From an uncultured Eubacteriales bacterium (GTDB taxonomy: Bacteria > Bacillota > Clostridia > Lachnospirales > Lachnospiraceae), in NCBI GenBank assembly GCA_900545455.1, contig UQZF01000137.1, positions 1-7,734 on the forward strand: a DNA stretch of 7,734 nucleotides, in the 5' to 3' direction. Under the pieces are notes generated by a model. That model was not told the origin of the DNA and searched no databases. It saw only the letters and a program-made list of their open reading frames with translations. Numbering within the stretch: the first letter of the stretch is position 1; each line of letters starts with the position of its first letter. Shown one piece after another: positions 5,618 through 7,734 of the stretch. The position numbers and the translations under genes were made by a program.

Positions 5618-6121
5618 TCAGCACCATTGCCTTATCTCCCCGCACGCTATTTTTTCTCCTGAATTTACCGACGGCTGTGTGTGAAAATCATCGGGATGCA
5701 GGTGAATGATTACCGTTTTTCCTATTATATCACATATCTCAAAACGGCTGGTGAGAAAAATTGAGAGTGCATAACCGTTGTTGCCAAAGAGCGGTGGCAT
5801 ATCTCCCGCATGGTATGGGTGCTCGCAATTATCAGGGTTGTAATGTGCCATTGAATCGGCGAACGCGTCCTGACTGTTTCCCGTGCAGGAATGTCCGCCG
5901 TGAATGTGATACCCGAACACGGGGCTCATACATTTCTCATCAGTTTTCGGCAAACCTCTTACCTCCGTGACAACCAGAACGCCCGCTTCCGTCTGATAAA
6001 ACCGCACCGTACCTGAAATATCGGGATAAGCTTCGCTCCCCATAATGTCCGCCATTGCATTGGGCTTTCTCATCAAAATACCGTCCAAGCCTCTGACACC
6101 GCAGCAATTTCTTCTATACAT
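5618..6121 (-). CDS. Cu/Zn superoxide dismutase (SodC) family protein, no signal peptide (167 aa)
   Basis: The SodC family converts superoxide to oxygen and hydrogen peroxide at a Cu/Zn site. The expected ligands are visible: YHIHGG (H72, H74), HYNPDNCEHPYHAGD (H93, H101, H104, D107) and VIIHLHPDDF (H140). The Cys pair expected for the structural disulfide is C79 and C160, and the end IACGEI matches the conserved SodC C-terminus. The metal-binding loop between the second and third zinc His is shorter than in E. coli SodC (two residues between H101 and H104), as I recall for Firmicutes members. There is no export signal or lipobox, so it is probably cytoplasmic, unlike the usual periplasmic or secreted SodC. 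ATG 6121 follows a modest CAGGT ribosome binding site. It starts 84 bases after the ABC-F stop; no strong promoter or terminator is apparent between them, so read-through is possible. Catalytic activity is inferred from the ligands; such anaerobe proteins are little tested. Confidence 0.85.
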   Translation of the reverse strand: MYRRNCCGVRGLDGILMRKPNAMADIMGSEAYPDISGTVRFYQTEAGVLVVTEVRGLPKTDEKCMSPVFGYHIHGGHSCTGNSQDAFADSMAHYNPDNCEHPYHAGDMPPLFGNNGYALSIFLTSRFEICDIIGKTVIIHLHPDDFHTQPSVNSGEKIACGEIRQWC

Positions 6122-6205
6122 ATTTTACCTGCCATAATTCCATTTAAAATATAATATTAAAGATTAAGAAATTGGTGATTAATTCTTACTGCGTGTCCTT
6201 AATTT

Positions 6206-7734
6206 TCATTTGTTTTCGTCCATGCGAAAAACGGATGTCGCTATGTTTTCCTTAAAGCGCACATCATGTTCTACCAACAGCATTGTAGGACAAAAAGCCA
6301 AAATCAGCTTTTCAATCTGCATTCTCGTATACACATCAATATAATTTAACGGCTCATCCCAAACATACAAATGCGCATGGGTTAGCAGGCTTGATGCAAT
6401 CAGCACCTTTTTCTTCTGCCCCTCAGAGTACTGCTCCATATTTTTCTCAAATAAAGCCCTGTCAAAATCAAGCTGTCTGAGAAGTGACAACAGCAATGTG
6501 TAATCAAGCTTTCTCTCCCTTGCCAAATCCTTCAAGTTACCCTTCAAATATGAGGTATCCTGACTGATATATGATATGATTAAATTCTGCGGAACCTCCA
6601 AAATGCCTGATGCCTCATAATCATGTGAGCTCTCGTCCAAACCTCTGCTGCGATCCAAAATTGCCTTAATCAGACTTGTTTTTCCGCATCCGTTCCTGCC
6701 GTCAATCACGATTCTGTCGCCGTTTTTTATTTCAAACGTGGCATTCTTTATAACATCCGATGCCGAGCCACGGTATTTTAAAGAAAAATCCCTCGCCCAA
6801 ATCAATCGGTCTTTGTGATAGCTAAGCGGCATAAGCTTCAAATCAACCGTTTCTTCAATGTCCTTTAGCAGCCCCTCCTTTTCTTCTATCTCCAGCCCGA
6901 TGCGTTTTTCGTATGCTTTCACACGCTTCTGCATTTTCTTCGTCTTTGCACCGATGTATGCCCGCGTGTCTTTGCTTCTGTCATGTTCCTTTATGGGATT
7001 AAATCCTATCTTGGTGCTTTCATTTTGTTTCGCCCATCTGTCTGCCCTGTCGGCGGCTGTCTCGAGCTTTTCAATCTCCCTTGTGTGCTTTTCGTTTTCT
7101 GCTCTGGCATTCTTATCTGCCTTTTCCTTGTTCGCCCACCAGCTCGAAAAATTTCCCGTCTGAACCTCTATCGAGGCTCTGTTTAAAACAAGCACATGGT
7201 CTATACAGGCATCCAGAAAATCCCTGTGATGCGACACAAGGATGAAGCCCTTTTTCTTTTTCAGATATTCCTTCACTATCTGTCTTGCTTCGTTGTCCAG
7301 ATGGTTGGTCGGCTCATCAATCAAAAGAAATTCATTTTCACCCGAAAAGAGCACCGCAAGCATTACTTTTGTCCGTTCTCCAAAGCTTAACGAGCCAAAC
7401 GGTCTGTACAAAAGCTCCGCGTCAAGCCCAAGCAGCGGAAGCTCACACAGAACTCTCCACATTTCTACATGCGGTTTCCAGCCCTCCATCAGCTCATCCG
7501 CCGTCTTGCTGTAGTCTCCCTCCGAAACCTTATACGGAAAATAGTCAAATATCACATTGGTGCTTATCGTTCCGCCATACTCATATTTTCCAAGCAGCAG
7601 GTTCAAAAATGTTGTTTTTCCTTTTCCGTTTCTCCCTATAAATCCTAATTTCCAGTCCGTGTCAATCGAAAATGATGTGTCCGTGAATACTTCATCAAAA
7701 CTGCCCTCATAGGCAAAGGTTAAATGCTCCACAC
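6206..7734 (-). CDS. ABC-F family ATPase, Lsa-like ribosomal protection type (5' end just beyond right edge)
   Basis: Two ABC cassettes on one chain, with no transmembrane segments, define an ABC-F protein. Residues are counted from the GTG codon at 7732. Cassette 1 has Walker A GRNGKGKT (33-40), signature LSFGE (115-119), Walker B LLIDEPTNHLD (136-146) and switch His in VSHHRD (166-171). A charged coiled-coil linker (about 200-295) follows. Cassette 2 has Walker A GRNGCGKT (345-352), signature YSEGQ (435-439), Walker B VWDEPLNYID (457-466) and VEHD (487-490). The paired motifs, the length of about 510 residues and the WDEPLNY form resemble the Lsa/Vga group, which binds the ribosomal E site and can relieve lincosamide, streptogramin A and pleuromutilin inhibition. 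Resistance cannot be concluded from sequence alone. The frame stays open to the edge; relatives have a few residues before EHLTFAYEG, so the GTG is probably an internal Val codon. H169 replaces the Asp usual after the switch His. Confidence 0.87.
   Translation of the reverse strand, partial: VEHLTFAYEGSFDEVFTDTSFSIDTDWKLGFIGRNGKGKTTFLNLLLGKYEYGGTISTNVIFDYFPYKVSEGDYSKTADELMEGWKPHVEMWRVLCELPLLGLDAELLYRPFGSLSFGERTKVMLAVLFSGENEFLLIDEPTNHLDNEARQIVKEYLKKKKGFILVSHHRDFLDACIDHVLVLNRASIEVQTGNFSSWWANKEKADKNARAENEKHTREIEKLETAADRADRWAKQNESTKIGFNPIKEHDRSKDTRAYIGAKTKKMQKRVKAYEKRIGLEIEEKEGLLKDIEETVDLKLMPLSYHKDRLIWARDFSLKYRGSASDVIKNATFEIKNGDRIVIDGRNGCGKTSLIKAILDRSRGLDESSHDYEASGILEVPQNLIISYISQDTSYLKGNLKDLARERKLDYTLLLSLLRQLDFDRALFEKNMEQYSEGQKKKVLIASSLLTHAHLYVWDEPLNYIDVYTRMQIEKLILAFCPTMLLVEHDVRFKENIATSVFRMDENK

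Noticed and set aside
5482..5709. Plus-strand 75-codon frame spanning the gap and the dismutase 3' end
   Set aside because: No ribosome binding site or recognisable motif, and it overlaps the conserved SodC C-terminus on the other strand.
6122..6205. Promoter (TTAATC-17-TAATAT) and an AT-rich hairpin (AAGAATT / AATTTCTT) between the ABC-F and SodC genes
   Set aside because: The promoter matches only 3/6 and 4/6 of consensus in very AT-rich DNA, and the hairpin has a bulge and no U-tract; neither rises above chance.
7730..7732. GTG at the right edge as the true start of the ABC-F gene
   Set aside because: The frame remains open to the edge and family members carry several residues before this point; it is more likely an internal Val codon.

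Overview
The window looks like a chromosomal segment from an anaerobic, low-to-medium-GC Clostridia bacterium, most plausibly Lachnospiraceae-like. This rests on the repertoire: a cytoplasmic GH78-type rhamnosidase, a large GltD-like iron-sulfur flavoprotein, a SodC-family protein without a signal peptide and an Lsa-like ABC-F protein. It also rests on strong AGGAGG-type ribosome binding sites. The assignment is inferred from protein families; no rRNA or other marker is present. Every supported gene is on the minus strand, so transcription runs from the right edge to the left edge.

In transcription order: (1) 7734-6206 is an ABC-F ATPase of the Lsa-like ribosome-protection type, complete except for its first few codons beyond the right edge. 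(2) 6121-5618 is a Cu/Zn superoxide dismutase-family protein with all expected metal ligands. (3) 5606-5490 is a possible 38-codon small ORF of unknown nature that carries a 9-bp inverted repeat. (4) A predicted promoter at 5459-5487 leads into an AT-rich two-gene unit. This comprises a 206-residue JAB/MPN (JAMM-type, RadC-like fold) protein at 5381-4761 and a 60-residue charged helical protein at 4748-4566, whose ribosome binding site overlaps the stop codon of the first. (5) A 14-bp perfect inverted repeat (4483-4535) ends that unit and abuts the ribosome binding site of the next gene. (6) 4457-3642 is a GNAT-family acetyltransferase with an uncharacterised C-terminal half. (7) An extended -10 promoter at 3577-3605 drives a GC-rich leader and a 941-residue multi-cluster Fe-S/FAD/NAD(P) oxidoreductase (3505-680). 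(8) After 41 bases comes the N-terminal third of a GH78 alpha-L-rhamnosidase-like protein (638 to the left edge), probably in the same operon.

The genes do not form one obvious pathway. ABC-F and SodC suggest stress or antibiotic tolerance. The oxidoreductase and rhamnosidase may be co-transcribed, which would fit use of rhamnosylated plant compounds, but that link is only inferred from adjacency. The best candidate for something undescribed is the compact JAB-domain/60-residue pair, with its own promoter, translational coupling, terminal inverted repeat and lower GC than the left-hand operon. I see no tRNA, rRNA, CRISPR array, transposase or phage structural gene.
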